From Schistosoma haematobium (Eukaryota > Platyhelminthes > Trematoda > Strigeidida > Schistosomatidae): a stretch of DNA of 64,000 nucleotides. Positions 1 to 12,091 of the stretch are shown here, in pieces. Each line of letters begins with the position of its first letter. Position 1 is the stretch's first letter. The translations under genes and the position numbers were made by a program. A model generated the notes under the pieces. That model saw only the letters and a program-made list of their open reading frames with translations. It was not told where the DNA came from and made no database searches. Location: assembly GCF_000699445.3 (NCBI RefSeq), contig NC_067197.1:10732152-10796151 (forward strand). Reading direction: 5' to 3'.

Positions 1-240
1 AAGCCCTTTAACATTTAACGTACACCTTGCCAGTGAATGCTAACTAGCACAAAATCTTGGTTCAGGGTTTTCTGTAGACTAAATTCAACTACCTTACATT
101 TTAAAATAATGGTTGCGATGTCGATTAACTTAAACTAGTGACCACATTGCAACCTGATCAGTAGAGTTCAGTCAGCACTAAAAAGACTACGCAAACATGA
201 AAGTGATCATTACTCAGTGATCAATCGATTGTATAACTTT
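1..240 (+). repeat. Degenerate SM-alpha-like hammerhead satellite unit (relic)
   Basis: This stretch aligns along most of its length with the 344-bp unit of the array at 62657-64000, in the same orientation. Shared blocks include the ribozyme 5' strand (tacaccttgc at 21-30), the ACCACATTGCAA block near 140 and the AGTGATCAATC block near 220. The ribozyme is dead: the CTGACGA core reads CCAGTGA (30-36) and the GAAA strand reads AAAA (51-54). The tRNA-like promoter half is not recognisable after about 240. The copy is single and heavily diverged, so it is an old dispersed or orphaned unit. The left end may continue outside the window. Confidence 0.75.
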
Positions 241-792
241 TATGATACTGTTAGTCAATAATTTCGGAGTATATTAATTTCAACACTTATAATCAGTCAT
301 TTATTTGTTTTCTTAAATCCTTGGCTGTTCAATGAATCTTCTGTACATTTGTCATTATATGAAACCTGCCTTAATTCACATAAATCCAGTACTGGTTAAG
401 TTCTGTTGATTGTCGAACTCTATGAAGCTCTTTGAGTCTCAGTTTAAGAAGAACGGAAAGATAAAATACTTTTCTTAGTCCGTTAAATTCAGTTCTTATA
501 ACTTATACTGAATGTTTGGTTTCACTATTTGATCATCTTTAGACTAAATTATCTTATTTAAAAAATGACCTCTTAGAATTTTGAGTAGACCTGTAAATCG
601 CTGATTCATAACCTCGAGATAAGAGTTGTAGTTTCCTAGTCAAAATAAACACCATGTAATCGAGTTCTTTTTATATCTTGAATACATTCAGATATCTTAT
701 TAAAGTCAATGGTTTATTAGGGAGATTAACTTTAAGCTTTAATTATTATGTAATAGCTTTATTATTTTATACATTTATTCTTTTCATTTCAG

Positions 793-3700
793 ACTGCTAC
801 AGATGAATACAAAAGAACATGAATTTCTAATGTTTCAGGCTATAAGTGAATGTATGGCAGATCAAGGTGAATATCATCCTTTGATAGCTGAATGGCTAGT
901 AATTTTAGCACTATCTTTACAAAAACCACTTAATGGTCATAATAATGAATTAGATGAAATAAAGTATGTTAGTTTAAAGAAAATATTTTTACTTTTGAAA
1001 TACACAAATGAAAAATAACTATCATATTAAACAGTTATTTGGCAAATATTTTAAATTGTTTTTGTGCTATTTGGCTACAGCAAATGCGATAAATCCGCAA
1101 CATAACCAAGATATTAGAAAGACTAACATGAAGTTGTGAATAAATAATTAGCTAATGAATAAGAAATAGAGACTAACATACGATCTTATGCTAATTTAAA
1201 GGAACAATACTTAGAATATATTTTGAAAAGCAGTTCTATTATCATCTAACTATTGTCCAGTCACCTTTAACTAATACACTGTCCATAAAAAGCATACTCA
1301 ACTACCTTTAGACTTCAAATACACTTCAAAATTATCATAATCATAAATTTGATTTTATTTTAATGGTTATTGAGGTTAGATCAGTAACAGAAAAGTAGTA
1401 ATGACGACCTATATGTTTTTACGGCCAATATAAGCAATAAACTGTTGGTCGATTCTTCAATAATCTTTATTTTCATCTGTGGTTAACTCATCTGTTAACA
1501 GACAATTAACTTATAGCCAATCTATTTTGCTTGAATATAGTACCTTTGTTGGTCTGTTGGTAATAGTCTTACGCTTAATCCGTCTAAATGTTAACTTTAG
1601 CATGAGACATGAACGGCATCTAAACACCATTTCGAGATCCCATAATGCTTGTGCCATTGGAGACTCTTTGATAAACACAATGTCGAAGGTCAATTGTCTT
1701 GGTGTTACCTTTTCCTCTGATCTGTCTTGGTCTTCCCACGATTTATTGTTATCAAAGAAAGTGTTTCACCTCACTTACTACATAAAGAGGTTGCATGCTC
1801 TTGGAATTACTTGTCATTTACTCTTACAATTTGTCAATTCATGCATATTACCTATTATTCTTTACTGTTCTCCATTATTCTTTTCCGGGCTTTTGAGAAA
1901 AGTCTTTGATGTATTGCGGAGAGTGCTGAAGGCAGTTAGCAAGGTGTGTGGTGAATCTTTCGAGATCATAATTAATATGGTTGTGGATAGACATCTAAAG
2001 TCATGAAAACTCCTGACAGGTGTTATTTTATCAGATACTAACCATCCCCTTCACTCTTATATTTCTCCTTGTATATCTTCTGGTAGAACGAGACGTAATT
2101 ACATTAAAATCTATGCACGCAAGCAAAAGTATAAAAGTTCTATAGTACCTTACCTAGCAAATATACTCTGTGACGAACAGGTTGTTAGAGTTAACTTAGT
2201 CAATAACCTGCATTCTTAACATGTCTCTAATTTGAAAAGTTGTACAGTTTTTCAGATTTTTTTGAACCTTTTTTCCCTTTTTTGTCTTTGTCTCCGTTCT
2301 TTTTTTGTGTAAGAAACTTGTTGAAATACCCTGTGCTGAGAATTTCTATATTGTACCAAAATATAATATTGAATGAAGCCATTAATAATAATAATAATAA
2401 TAACTTTAATATCCTAGTATATAGTCGCATACCCAGTTTCTAGTAGTCCCGTCTTCAAAAATCTGTTTTGTTGAGATTTAAGGGTTTATCTTGTCAGGAA
2501 AACATTAGTTCTGCAACCTCAGTTAATTTAGTAATTTATCAAATCAATTGGAGTATCATAATATACATAAATATGTTATCGAAATGTCAAAATCAAGACA
2601 ATTTAGGATACTAGAAAATTCAGGCAATTAACCAAACAATTTGTAGATTCTAACGACAAATTTACAAACTGATTAGGCACGATCGTCTCAAGGTGTCAAT
2701 ACCACTAACTAGAAAATTAATTTAGATGTGTAATTCAGTTACATCCTCATTTTGGTTCAAATGACCAAGCATTGTAGATTATGAGAAGTGTTGGTAATCC
2801 TTTTATGAACCCGACAAAGAAATCAGCTTGACCAAAATTCTTTATTTAAAATTGTGAACCTTATAATCTATTCAGAATCAGAGAGAAAAGAGAAATCGGT
2901 GGGTCTCAAGATGTTCTAAAGTAGAAGTAGGAAGGTATAAATCCCTTGTTGGTATCATCAATACAACTTTAGATTATGACAGTGTTTTCTCCTGCCTTTT
3001 TCTACATTGATGGACCGCTAAATATTTCCCGATCTTTCATTAAATTGGTTCCCTTTACGAATTTGAATATGGGTAGAACAACAATTGAGCGAGAATAATA
3101 AGAATTCATCATATTTCATGGTTTCTTATCAGCCACTTACAACCATATATTTACTAATATCATGTCTGGTCTCTGGTTTTGATAGTTTTTAGTCTATCAG
3201 GTTACAATAAAACTTTGCAGTACATCATATTTAGTGCATTCAGAGCTCCCGTGTGATGGCCACCGACAACCAAACATAAAAAATAATTCCTTTGAGGCAT
3301 ATTTTAAATGATAAACCATACTAAGTGTAACACTGCAGTGCTTACAAACAAAAGACCTACCATCACTGTTGATCTCAAAAGCACCAGTAGCTCATAACCA
3401 CTATTTTAATAAAAACGTTATTAATAGGTTGTCGTGTCACGAATGAAAGAATGATATATAAACCTTTTCGATCATCGACCATCAAAAAGATGTAACTTGA
3501 TATAGTCCTCTGCCGTATCAATCGGATATAGGTTGAATTCTTTCAAATGATTGTCCATCGATTTATCAACTTGATATGTTCCAGGATCTGTATAAAAGCC
3601 TTAGCTGTTAGTCAAATTACTATGCGAAGACGGAAGTCACGTCTTTGCAACTCCGTATAACTGGCCACATGAAATGAAGAATATTCAGAAATTTATTCTC

Positions 3701-6700
3701 TTGGCAACTTTATGTATAGCGTTTGAATTTCCTTTCTTATTACGTAATACCGGTTAGAAAAATTTTTACTTCTAGCACTAAACTAATTACATATTAAATG
3801 AAACTGGCTGCCTATACTATAATGAACAGTAATAAACCGAAACTTCGATAATATTTATGAAAAATTTCTGGAATCAATTTAAGTGGATGACCATGTAGAA
3901 GGCTTCAGTCTCATTTTTCTGAGCAGCACCTTGAGCTTTCTGACAGGATAGAATTTTTAATGTTAAATTATATGGCTAGTTAGGAATAAAACCAACAATA
4001 TCCAACTGCTTTAATGATGTGTGGAGGGTTCTAGAAGAAAAACTAACTCCACTACTCAAGAAAATAGAATAAGGAGTGCACCGTTTCCGATTAAAAATTA
4101 GCCTGTTGTCATATACATCTGTAGGAAGACTTACATAACTTGGAGACAAAAAGAACAAACAATAAATAATCTAGCCAAAAATTACAAGAGTAAGCGTTTA
4201 CTACCAGATGTATAGAAAATCTTAGTTTCTATTATTTTATCTAAATTGAAACAACACATATAAGCGAACAATATTGTTTGCAATTAAAGTCATCAGGCTT
4301 TAATCTTATACACAAGAATACTTGTATGGAAACTTTCGAAACAATCACAGCAATTTATGTGCTGTTCTATTTTTTACGATGGGAATCTTCAATATTACAT
4401 AAATTCCCCGATATACATGAAGGAAGTAGGTCAGTAGTAGGTCATCTCTTGAATGTTCTATTTATTCTTTTATGCTACAGTATATTTGAACTTCACTACG
4501 CCTTTAGCAGATAAACAATCATATGACAAATAAAACAGATATTCGATAGAAACAAAATTTTCTTTCTGGTTTTGGTAAATATCTTCTGAAGCTGTACAGT
4601 CGCATTTATCATTAATCTGAACATAAATAGTATTTTTATTATTGGTTAGTAGATTGAAATTGTGCCATCGACAAAGCATTCGTTAGTTGTATCGACTTGT
4701 GTATTTTTGAACATTAGGGCTGTTGACCGAGGGTACTTTTCATTAGTATGCCAGCATGGAGTGACCTTGAAAATTACACTCGTACATTGTTAGCTCTAAA
4801 GAGAATACATTAGATACAGTAATTATTTCGAATCTCCTCCCTATTATTCCTAGTCTACAGCACAGTGCATAGTGGTTTATTGTCGTCTCCATTATTTATT
4901 TAGAACATGTTATGTCCCGACAAGAATAAAGGATGGCAACTTTTGGAATCTATTGATGGACCAATACTAAAGTATATTTCTATTATATAATTATTAAGTA
5001 ACTAAACTATACATATTCATATTCCTCCTATTATAAGCTTTATTTTGACCCATAAACTATTATTATAAGTTTTACCATTCTTGAGTTATACCCAGTATAT
5101 TAATTACTACCTCCCTCATTCACAGCCACATCTGGCTAATTCTTGTACAAATGTTGTTTCATATTTTATTGGTACGTTGTGGTCTGTTTGATTAGTATAT
5201 AAACTCAGTATGTTTGCAATATAATGATTCATATTGCAGAGGCTGAGACTGGTGTTGTGAACTTAACTTGCTGGGCTAGGCGGAAAGCAGGACCAATCAT
5301 GACTCTAGGCTGCTCATACGGTTTTACGCGTCCTTGATTCGATCGATAAGTCACTGCCCTCTTATCGGCGATCACAAGTTATAACAGGACATCCTGAAGA
5401 TAGCTCTAAAATAAATGATATAATCGTTTTCCTAGAAGCACTGAGTGAGTAGTACGTTATACTTCGACACGGTTATATGTGACATCGGGCTTTAAAAATA
5501 TCTCTTCTTAGATGAAACCAGCTAGTTTTAAATTGTACTCCCGGCTAAACTAATTTTAATATATCTAATGATTATCGCATTTTAATTTTGTACGAGAAAA
5601 CTTTTCAATATTTTCATAAAATGCTGAGCCACTCTTCTGAACAAAAAAACATGATTTGAACACATGAAGAAAAATTGCAGTGATTTGCTACAAGGCTCTT
5701 AATATTTCACAGAGTTAATAAAGTATTTTCACTCATGCTTAAACCATCCAATGTAGGGCCTTCCTTAACTGCCCTTTTGTTACATACTTTGCCACTACAT
5801 TTTTGATGGTTTCGATAATTACATTTCTCATTTATTTTGGAAAAAACATCAAGTTTTCTTCGAATGAAGTTTGGAAGAACTCGTGCACAAGAATGTCTGC
5901 GATGGAGTTTAGATATAATGACATATAACCAAGAAATTTTGATAAGACAAGTTATTCCTCCACCAACATCTGTACTTTCGACTTTCAACCAACACATTCA
6001 TACAAAATTACATAGAAGTATTCTATTACGTTCACCTCGATATTTGATAATACCGCAGATTCAGCCTTCATTATCATCACCATTTTTATCCAAAACTTCC
6101 AGAAGCACAAGCTATAATCTTAATAATTCTACTGATAGAAAAGTATCAAATCTATCAAGTAATCGTACAGACATCACATTAAATTTAAATAATCAACATT
6201 TATTCAGTAATCCGTATGTATATCAAACACTTCCAGCAGAAATATGTTTACAGTTGGTTGTCTGTTTGTTAAAAGATAAACGTCAGATAAGTTTGCAAGA
6301 AGCTATTACACGTGCTGCATATGTTCTGCATGAAAGGAGTTTGTTTTTAGGTAAGTTAGAAATGATATTTTGTAACATACAATGTTACCTAGTACAAATG
6401 TTTGGATTTTAACTGTAATCTCATGTCATACGTTAATTGTTTTACTGATTTTCATACTTTGTGATTTAAACCATGAAAATTCTACCGTCACTACAGGTCC
6501 CCTATACTAGTAGTAACTCATCAATTCAGTAGCCTAATAGATGATTAATTGAAATCGCATCTAGATGCTCATTCAGGTGAGATTCAGTATTATCACACTA
6601 GTAGACGTACTACCGTAAAATAATATACTCTATTGTATCGGCTGTAGTAAGAATTTTTTTGTTTTTTATCACATGACATCTAAATAGTGATATGTATTTT

Positions 6701-9700
6701 GGCTTTTCTTAAATATTGTGTGCAGAGGAATTGTTACTTATTTGAATCACTTGCTGTCAAAACGTGAGGTAAATGTTTACAACGGCTTGACTGTAATCAC
6801 ACCGTAAAATTACGGCAAACAAACCAAAATGTAGCTTATTTCATTTCGATGAATTCTCTGCAGATTATGCTGATAGAAAAGGTCATAGAAAACTCAATCA
6901 ATTTAAATTCGTTTCCTTTTGGTATAATTTGAGAAGTTTAAAGTCAATATAATTGTATTATATAACTAAAGGTTATAGTTTTGAAAGCCGCTTAATGTTT
7001 CAGTCACATATTCATTGTAAACAAAAATAAATGCAGCCAGTCAGTCACAAGGTAGAACCTAGTACGTGTGCACAAGTTGCTGTACCTAACTAGTTCAGAG
7101 AGATGAAGCTGCCAAACCAAGTCGCATAATAGTAGAGGTAGTAACAATATCAGTAGTAATAGGAAAGATTAGTCATCGAAGATACAACTCTAAAAGAAAA
7201 TATAAATTAGTGAAATCAAAACATAAACGTTATGAGGAATTTAGAATCTCGGAATTTAAGTGAAGACAAAGAATGGACACACTTGCTCCATTGTAAACGA
7301 TTTCTAGCCATGTCGTTCAAAGTCTCTCACAATTAGCTTCGACAATCATGAGGACCTCAACCAGGTAGTCTGTACCTATTGATATTGCTAAGTCTAATTG
7401 TCAGTGACTTTGCGGACTAATTGGTCTGGCCATCCGCAGCTTTCTCTCAGCCCACTCCTGCACCAGAAAACAACGCTGTTGGTCATACGTAACACATGTC
7501 CCAACCACCTGAGTTAATGGAGATTTACGACCTCTCTGATCGATTTTCAATCTTTACCTAGCACTCTATTCCTAACCCATAGATTGCTTATTCCTTGGTC
7601 CCGAAATACACAAGCAATGCTTCATAGACACCTATGGTCGAATACCAGTAACCTACGAACAAAAGAAATACAGATACGATACTTGTATAAGTTGAAGATC
7701 CCTATAGTTTATTTTACATGTGTGTACTGATAGACTAACTTAAACAGAATAGGAGAACGTGATCTTTGACTATTGCATCTGAGTTCATTTGATATAAAAT
7801 GACTAGCTTACTGTCTATTTATACCTTTTTCAGTGTTACATTTACTTTTTCTCACAACGTTTCATCCCTACATTTTCTTAAATGGGTATTTTAGTCTATG
7901 TATACTCTTTAACTTCCCAAAGTGCCTACGTAAAACATGTAAACCTTTTTTTCGTTCAAAGATAATTATTCTTTCTGTTCCCTAAATAGATACATTCTAT
8001 ATTTATGAAATCCTTTTATAAAAAACTACTCTATTAGTAAGTACTTATTTCTTTCGGTTATGATTATTTAGTACAAATAATAAAGTTTTAAAATTACTTT
8101 TTCTTGCAATAGGGGGTATTGAATTTTACAGACTGATCTTATTTACAAAACCATTGAAAAGCAGGAAGAACTCAGTAGCAATTAGGTCATAGGATTGACC
8201 TTCTCAGCTAATTATTTCCATTACTCCAACTGAGATCAAACCCTAGAGAGGCTTCTCGGTAACCGCCTAACCTTTAGACCACTGAGCTGACACCCAATGA
8301 TTTGGGTGCCTATATTTTGTTAGTTTGTTTGAGTTATATGCATTTGTTTGTCAAATTTAATATTGAAGTTGCTTGAGAATGTAAGCAGCTGATAAACAAT
8401 TTACTCATTTTACAAAATCTGGCAAATTCACATCAGCCTACTTCACGTTTTATTTTGGATTTTCTAATATGTTTTTATTTCTGACATTATTTTATTCTAT
8501 TCTAATCCTACCGATAGGTGTTGATCATCCAGCTACTATTCAGATATCTAAAATTTTAGATCATATAGAGCATTATCTTACCCATGGTTGGACATCTAAG
8601 GAAATACATAAGAAAGATATAAAACATCTACCCCTAAAGTTGACTAAATCAAAGCTTCTAAATGATCGCAAGTCAGGATATTTGTTCTCTACAAATCAAT
8701 CACATGATGAATTATTTGGACGGAATCAATCAAGACAACATACTAGACTGTCATCAAGAAATTCCTTATTCGATGAACAGCTGTCAAAAGATGTACCAAC
8801 AAGAGGTTAGTAAAAAATCTTAGATATTATATGAATGCCAAAATTCAATTTGAGAGTTTCAAATTAAATGATCATTGGGTAGAAATTTAACAATAAATAT
8901 ATTCTTACTTAAATCTTATAAGTTTTTATAAAGAAATATTCATCTATTGTGTTTTTATTAATTGATAAATGCTTTGTACATATTTGTCTTATATTTACTT
9001 GTATTGAATACAGTCTACATAAGCGAGTGTACAGCATTTTCCTGCTTCTATGAACTGATTTAGTAACGAATACGTTTAAAATGGATATAGAGATTATTAA
9101 TTAATCTGTCAAATGAAATACTATTTGTTATTTAATTATCATCTTTTATAAAAATCACTTATCTATAGTTAAGTGGATTAATGAATATTAAAATTTATTA
9201 AGTCAAATGTTGATTAAATATACGAAAATCGTTATTAAACTAAAAATTATCTACTGATCAGTTAGATATTGTAATTGACATTTTTTATGGTTAGCGTTTT
9301 TTTTAGCGAGTTAGTTTTCTACGGGATAGGGTAGCTAACTCCATGTCCAACCCTCCTCCTTTATCCGGGCTTGGGACCGACAGTAGCCCCAGAGGGGCTC
9401 CAGGCGGAGTTTCAGTCGCCATTGACCTATATAAAATAGCGAATTAAGTCAAGTTAGTAAGAGAAAACCAACAGGTAGCAACATATAAGAATACAAAAAG
9501 ATAGACGATATGATTTATTATGTTTTATGTCATATAAAAATACATCTGAGACTTAGAAATTAAAAAAAAGATTACCTGAATCTTCAGTTACAGGTCCTCA
9601 TCATATTTAAAAGTAAAGAAAATATATATAAAAGTAAAGAGTTCAATTATACAAATGAACACTTGAAAGTATGTTGTGTGCTACTTTTATCGACATAAAT

Positions 9701-10272
9701 AGTATATTACGATAGTCAGAATTAGAATGTCTGGCAGCAGATGGTCGAGAACACAAAGCAATTGGTATGAAAATGCAGGAACAATGAAGTTTGAGACAAT
9801 TGACTGATATTTTTTAAAAGGAACAGTTAAGTTTGAGGCGATTGATCGATATTTTGGAAATTAAATATTTACTGTATGGATCTCAGATTTTATTAAGATG
9901 TGTTGTAATTTGGTGTTCACAATTCATTCAATTGTTCCTCACCTGTGTTCTCATTCACTACAAAATTACATAGAAATAATAATCTTTATTACTTATTATT
10001 TTTAGTGTATTCAATCTAATATTTTTTTCTTGTTCCCATTAGCTACTAGTCGAACTGAACTACCTTCAACACGATCTGATCGTAAACAATTGAAAATAAA
10101 TAATACATTCAAAATTTCAGGATATGATTCTAGTTTAAAAAATTTAGGTAAAATTCATTATTTTTTATCAAAGAAAATAAACCAATCAAGTAATACACGA
10201 AAGTATACAAATTTAAGTATTTATTGTAGACAAACAGAAAAACCTTTGATTGTTCAAAATAACAGAATATGA
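793..10272 (+). CDS. TPR-like repeat protein, 3' four exons (5' end outside window)
   Basis: Four exons join with matching phase: 793-963, 5854-6350, 8518-8805 and 10043-10272 (stop TGA at 10270-10272). Acceptors are TTTCAG, CATCAAG, CCGATAG and CCCATTAG; donors are GTATGT, GTAAGT and GTTAGT. Exon 1 carries a TPR-like helix pair (GEYHPLIAEWLVILALSL) that continues across the splice into FGRTRAQECLRWSLDI. The exon 2/3 junction restores HERSLFLG-VDHPATIQIS, the 'LG.DHP' pattern of kinesin-light-chain/NPHP3-type TPRs. The segment between (exon 2) and the C-terminus are Ser/Asn/Lys-rich and look disordered. The first exon enters in mid-codon, so upstream exons lie outside the window. Intron 1 (4.9 kb) hosts a LINE fragment. 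The exact orthologue is not recognised; the TPR assignment is inferred from pattern only. Confidence 0.6.
1021..5853. other. Large intron of the TPR-like gene, mostly non-coding
   Basis: AT-rich sequence between exons 1 and 2 of the TPR-like gene. Apart from the LINE copy at 1548-2405 and a short (TAA)n tract at its end, I see no coding exon, RNA gene or strong repeat boundary. Short open frames such as 4278-4514 lack splice sites in phase and show no domain. Confidence 0.5.
1548..2405 (+). mobile_element. CR1/jockey-type LINE 3' fragment, copy 1
   Basis: Near-identical to 58790-59650 and in the same orientation. It begins abruptly at 'gttggtctgttgg', so the 5' part is missing, and ends in AAGCCATTAATAATAATAA, an LINE-style simple-repeat tail. 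It encodes the region after the reverse transcriptase catalytic core (YLGVTFSSDLSW-like segment; the Tyr is Cys here) and the C-terminal tail. An 8-nt deletion relative to copy 2 lies in the AAATGT..TAAC stretch near 1590. An in-frame TGA at 2004-2006 interrupts the tail, and the same stop is present in copy 2. It sits inside intron 1 of the TPR-like gene on the sense strand. Confidence 0.8.
7020..7620 (-). mobile_element. Antisense 3' end of an RTE (SR2-type) retrotransposon, degenerate
   Basis: Begins with CAGCCAGTCAGTCACAAGG, the reverse complement of the GTGGCTGACTGACTGAGAT terminus seen at 18475, 19620 and 40470. The 7290-7620 part is similar to 60520-60800, which is also antisense. No intact reading frame survives. 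It lies in an intron of the TPR-like gene, opposite to its transcription. The 5' limit is approximate. Confidence 0.55.
8185..8300 (-). repeat. tRNA-derived SINE-like fragment
   Basis: On the minus strand this reads TGTCAGCTCAGTGGTCTAAAG (an A-box-like TCAGCTCAGTGG) followed by GGGTTTGATCTCAG, a B-box-like GGTTTGATC, at tRNA-like spacing. Flanking bases do not complete a tRNA cloverleaf, so this is a SINE head rather than a tRNA gene. Confidence 0.45.
8806..10042. other. Last intron of the TPR-like gene
   Basis: AT-rich intron. The only distinctive part is a GC-rich island at about 9300-9425, listed separately. Confidence 0.5.
9300..9425. repeat. GC-rich dispersed-repeat-like island
   Basis: A compositionally foreign block in AT-rich intron sequence, with CCCTCCTCCTTTATCCGGGC, CTTGGGACCG and CCAGAGGGGCTCCAGG. 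It has the look of the antisense end of a retroelement or its UTR. No coding frame or boundary repeat was seen, so the class is open. Confidence 0.35.
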
Positions 10273-11359
10273 GTAAGTGTAGTGTATTGTTTCGTAATAC
10301 TCTTATTATCGATAATGTCTGGTATTATCGCTTCATGATTATTCTATTAAAAGAATAAAAATGTGTCTATTCCTTCTCATTTAAATAAACTTAGGATGTA
10401 TAATATGATCCGTTTTTTATTTAGTTCACTATATGTGATAAAATGCAGCTATTAATATTTATTAATGGACAATCATATCATATTTTACTGTCATCAGTAT
10501 GTAGTTGCAAAGATCATTGAATTTATCAGCACTGTGCATCTACAACCCTATCCACATACATACACACCCCTAGCAGGATGAAACAGCTATTCAGTGTTTC
10601 CAGATTTCCAATGGTTATCTAACTTAGATCGGTTAGTGATATCAATAACATATCATTTTTTAATCACTTATGTGTGATTCACGGTAAAAACGTATAGTGA
10701 TCAAATTTTAAGTAATTGATTAGGAATAAGGGAAAATGCTTGCAAGTGGATTTGAAGGTATATCGGTTCGAATACCTTAATAGATACAGGGAATAGATAT
10801 ACGATTTCAATTGTTGAGAAGTACAAGAACAAAAGAGTTAATTAACTGCAACTCTAAACACTTATAAAGATTTATGAAAATACCCATAGATCTTAATGAG
10901 TTTTAAGCTTTAAACAGAGTAAAATATCGGTCTATTTTACTAGAATTGCTATGAAAACCTTCCACTTACGTTATCTTGATGATTTGTTTTCTTTTCATAT
11001 TTATGTTTAATATCATGACATATCAGTATATAATCAGATTGTTTTGTAAAGGTATTGAACTACTATACTATATCCTTCATCACAACTATTATTCCTCAAC
11101 TTGTTGCCAAAACTAAAGGAATCATTTCATTTTGAATATTATTCATGTCAAGTAAAAATAACTGGATATTTACAATGCTTGAGATTAAATTTCGATTCAG
11201 ATCATGTTTCAAAGATAAATTTATAATAGATCCCATGATCTGTCAATAAATTAAGTAGATTCTGATGATAAATGGCTTTTCAATGATAGCCCAGAATATT
11301 CATGCTAAATCATGACCATTAGTTTTTTATAATAGTTGAATCCATGAGTTGATCTAGGC

Positions 11360-11620
11360 TAAACTACCATTAAAGACCTGAAAACACTGAATGGTCGTTC
11401 CGTTTTAGTATGGGACGCTCTAGCAGTGCACATCTGCGTCCCATATGCGGGACTCGAACCCAGGACCTTTGGTCTCACGCGCGAACGCTTACTCTCTAGA
11501 CCACTGAAGCGGCATTCAGCGGTGCTAATGTCTAACTTCAATCGATCCATGATCTTGTGCAACTCTTCATCCATTGTCTGAGGTAGATAACTCTCTATTA
11601 CTCCACTAGTCACGGCTTGT
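11360..11620 (-). repeat. tRNA-derived SINE
   Basis: On the minus strand, CTTCAGTGGTCTAGAGAGTA (A-box region, about 11494-11512) is followed by CCTGGGTTCGAGTCCCGC (B box GGTTCGAGTCC, about 11442-11461), then a body reading GGGACGCAGATGTGCACTGC. Sense order is tRNA-like head then body, as in SINEs. A degenerate relative with the same ATTGATTGAAGTTAGA segment lies at about 51525-51670. The open frame crossing it is not a gene. Confidence 0.55.
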
Positions 11621-12065
11621 CACTAGAACTCAAGGAAATCCATCTTGAAGCTAGTCACTAGTGAGCACATGATGATTATAATCAGAATGGGAGTTTGTGG
11701 AGATTTTAGTAATTTTAGTAATTATTAATTTTTTACCCAGTTGTTAGGCTGTTGTGGGCTCACTCTACGAATTCATACTTTCTCCATTTCATTATGTAGT
11801 TAGGATTTGTATCCAATAGAATTGTAAACCAGTAAAAATAGCCAACTCTCAGTTTATTGACAGTAGTTAGTCTAGAGCGAAATTTTAATAATTATCATAA
11901 TAAATTCTTATAATAATTATGCATGTTTGAAACAAGTTTATATTAACAAAATTCATTCAATAACACATGATAAAAATGTTTAATCACACTAGGTCAGGTC
12001 ATAAAACTATAGATGAATTTCAACTTTCTACTGTACTTCATATAAACATCAAATGCATGAACAAT

Positions 12066-12091
12066 AGTTTTATTATTATTATTATTATTAA
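12066..12091. repeat. ATT trinucleotide microsatellite
   Basis: A run of ATT/TTA repeats ending in AATAATATT. Similar TAA tails end the LINE copies in this window, but no LINE body adjoins this one. Confidence 0.7.

Larger units (their letters stand above)
6351..8517. other. Intron of the TPR-like gene with retroelement and SINE debris
   Basis: Non-coding stretch between exons 2 and 3. Its middle (about 7020-7620) is an antisense 3' end of an RTE-like element and 8185-8300 is a tRNA-derived SINE-like piece; both are listed separately. The rest is AT-rich with no further signal seen. Confidence 0.5.

Noticed and set aside
5707..5997. Minus-strand open frame overlapping exon 2 of the TPR-like gene
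   Set aside because: Antisense to a supported exon, with no domain or splice sites.
8469..8517. Hydrophobic N-terminus MFLFLTLFYSILILPI looking like a signal peptide
   Set aside because: It is the polypyrimidine tract of an intron translated by chance; the acceptor AG is at 8516-8517 and the upstream exon's phase matches 8518.
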